This document shows positions 6,292 to 6,488 of a stretch of DNA of 6,488 nt, piece by piece. Numbering within the stretch: the stretch's first letter is position 1; the number at the start of each line of letters is the position of its first letter. The stretch comes from Candidatus Omnitrophota bacterium (GTDB lineage: Bacteria; Omnitrophota; Koll11; JAHIPI01), in the NCBI GenBank assembly GCA_028718265.1, contig JAQUMG010000103.1:1-6488 (forward strand), in the 5' to 3' direction. Made by a program: the position numbers and the translations under genes. The notes below the pieces were generated by a model that ran no database searches, was not told the origin of the DNA, and saw nothing but the letters and a program-made list of their open reading frames with translations.

Positions 6292-6488
6292 TTATAATTG
6301 CTTTTGTACCGGCTCTTTTTCCGTTATGGGGCCTACTGCGGCGCCGGTTATAAATTGTTTTACTATCGGGTTCTTTGTATTTTTTATTTCGTCCGGCGTG
6401 CCGGTTTCTATGATCTTGCCTTCGTAAAGCATCGCTATCCTGTCTGCTATTTTATAAGCGCTGACCATGTCGTGCGTAACGGCAATGG
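6292..6488 (-). CDS. mlaF: ABC transporter ATPase, MlaF type, C-terminal part
   Basis: Only the last 64 residues are in the window; the 5' part, with Walker A, signature motif and Walker B, lies beyond base 6488. The visible part begins IAVTHDMVSAYKIADRIAMLYEGKII without its last residues. It holds the H-loop histidine of ABC ATPases (VTHD) and the usual strand and turn after it (MLYEGKIIETGTPDEI). The tail QFITGAAVGPI resembles the C-terminal end of MlaF proteins, where a short GPI-like segment follows the ATPase core. The gene ends with TAA at 6292. Together with the adjacent MCE gene this indicates an Mla-type lipid transporter at the cytoplasmic face of the inner membrane. The ABC ATPase assignment is firm; the MlaF subtype rests on the tail and the neighbour. 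Confidence 0.88.
   Translation of the reverse strand, partial: IAVTHDMVSAYKIADRIAMLYEGKIIETGTPDEIKNTKNPIVKQFITGAAVGPITEKEPVQKQL

Overview
The window is one uninterrupted block of eight genes, all on the minus strand, so the reading order is right to left: the end of an MlaF-type ABC ATPase, an MlaD/MCE-domain protein, radA, a membrane-anchored PIN-TRAM protein (YacL type), ispD, ispF, cysE and cysS. The two outer genes run off the window: the mlaF-like gene lacks its 5' part and cysS lacks its last codons. Adjacent genes overlap by 3-4 bases or are separated by at most 19 bases, so this looks like a single polycistronic unit. I see no stretch over 300 bases without a gene, and no tRNA or rRNA, CRISPR array or insertion sequence. 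I also see no internal promoter that I could defend.

The order radA - yacL - ispD - ispF - cysE - cysS is a known conserved order, close to the Bacillus subtilis cluster radA(sms)-disA-yacL-ispD-ispF-gltX-cysE-cysS. In this window disA is missing between radA and yacL, and gltX is missing between ispF and cysE. An MlaF/MlaD phospholipid-transport pair sits directly upstream of radA, which points to a bacterium with an outer membrane. That mix of a Gram-positive-like housekeeping order with an MCE transporter, frequent ATA isoleucine codons and middling GC content fits an uncultured diderm lineage such as Omnitrophota or a relative. This placement is inference from gene order and style only.

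The functions fall into four modules: envelope lipid trafficking (mlaF, mlaD), DNA recombination and nucleic-acid processing (radA, PIN-TRAM protein), the MEP isoprenoid pathway (ispD, ispF), and cysteine synthesis with cysteinyl-tRNA charging (cysE, cysS). All proteins look intact, with their main motifs present.

I do not see a new biological system here; this is mostly ordinary core-genome DNA. The items that deserve a second look are small. Two back-to-back hairpins encode a non-conserved tail of RadA, and the second abuts a nine-base perfect Shine-Dalgarno sequence. That Shine-Dalgarno moves the start of the PIN-TRAM gene to a TTG codon. CysE carries an N-terminal membrane segment not expected in the family. 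IspD has substitutions at two usually conserved active-site positions. An A8 run at the cysE-cysS junction lies where loss of one base would fuse the two frames.
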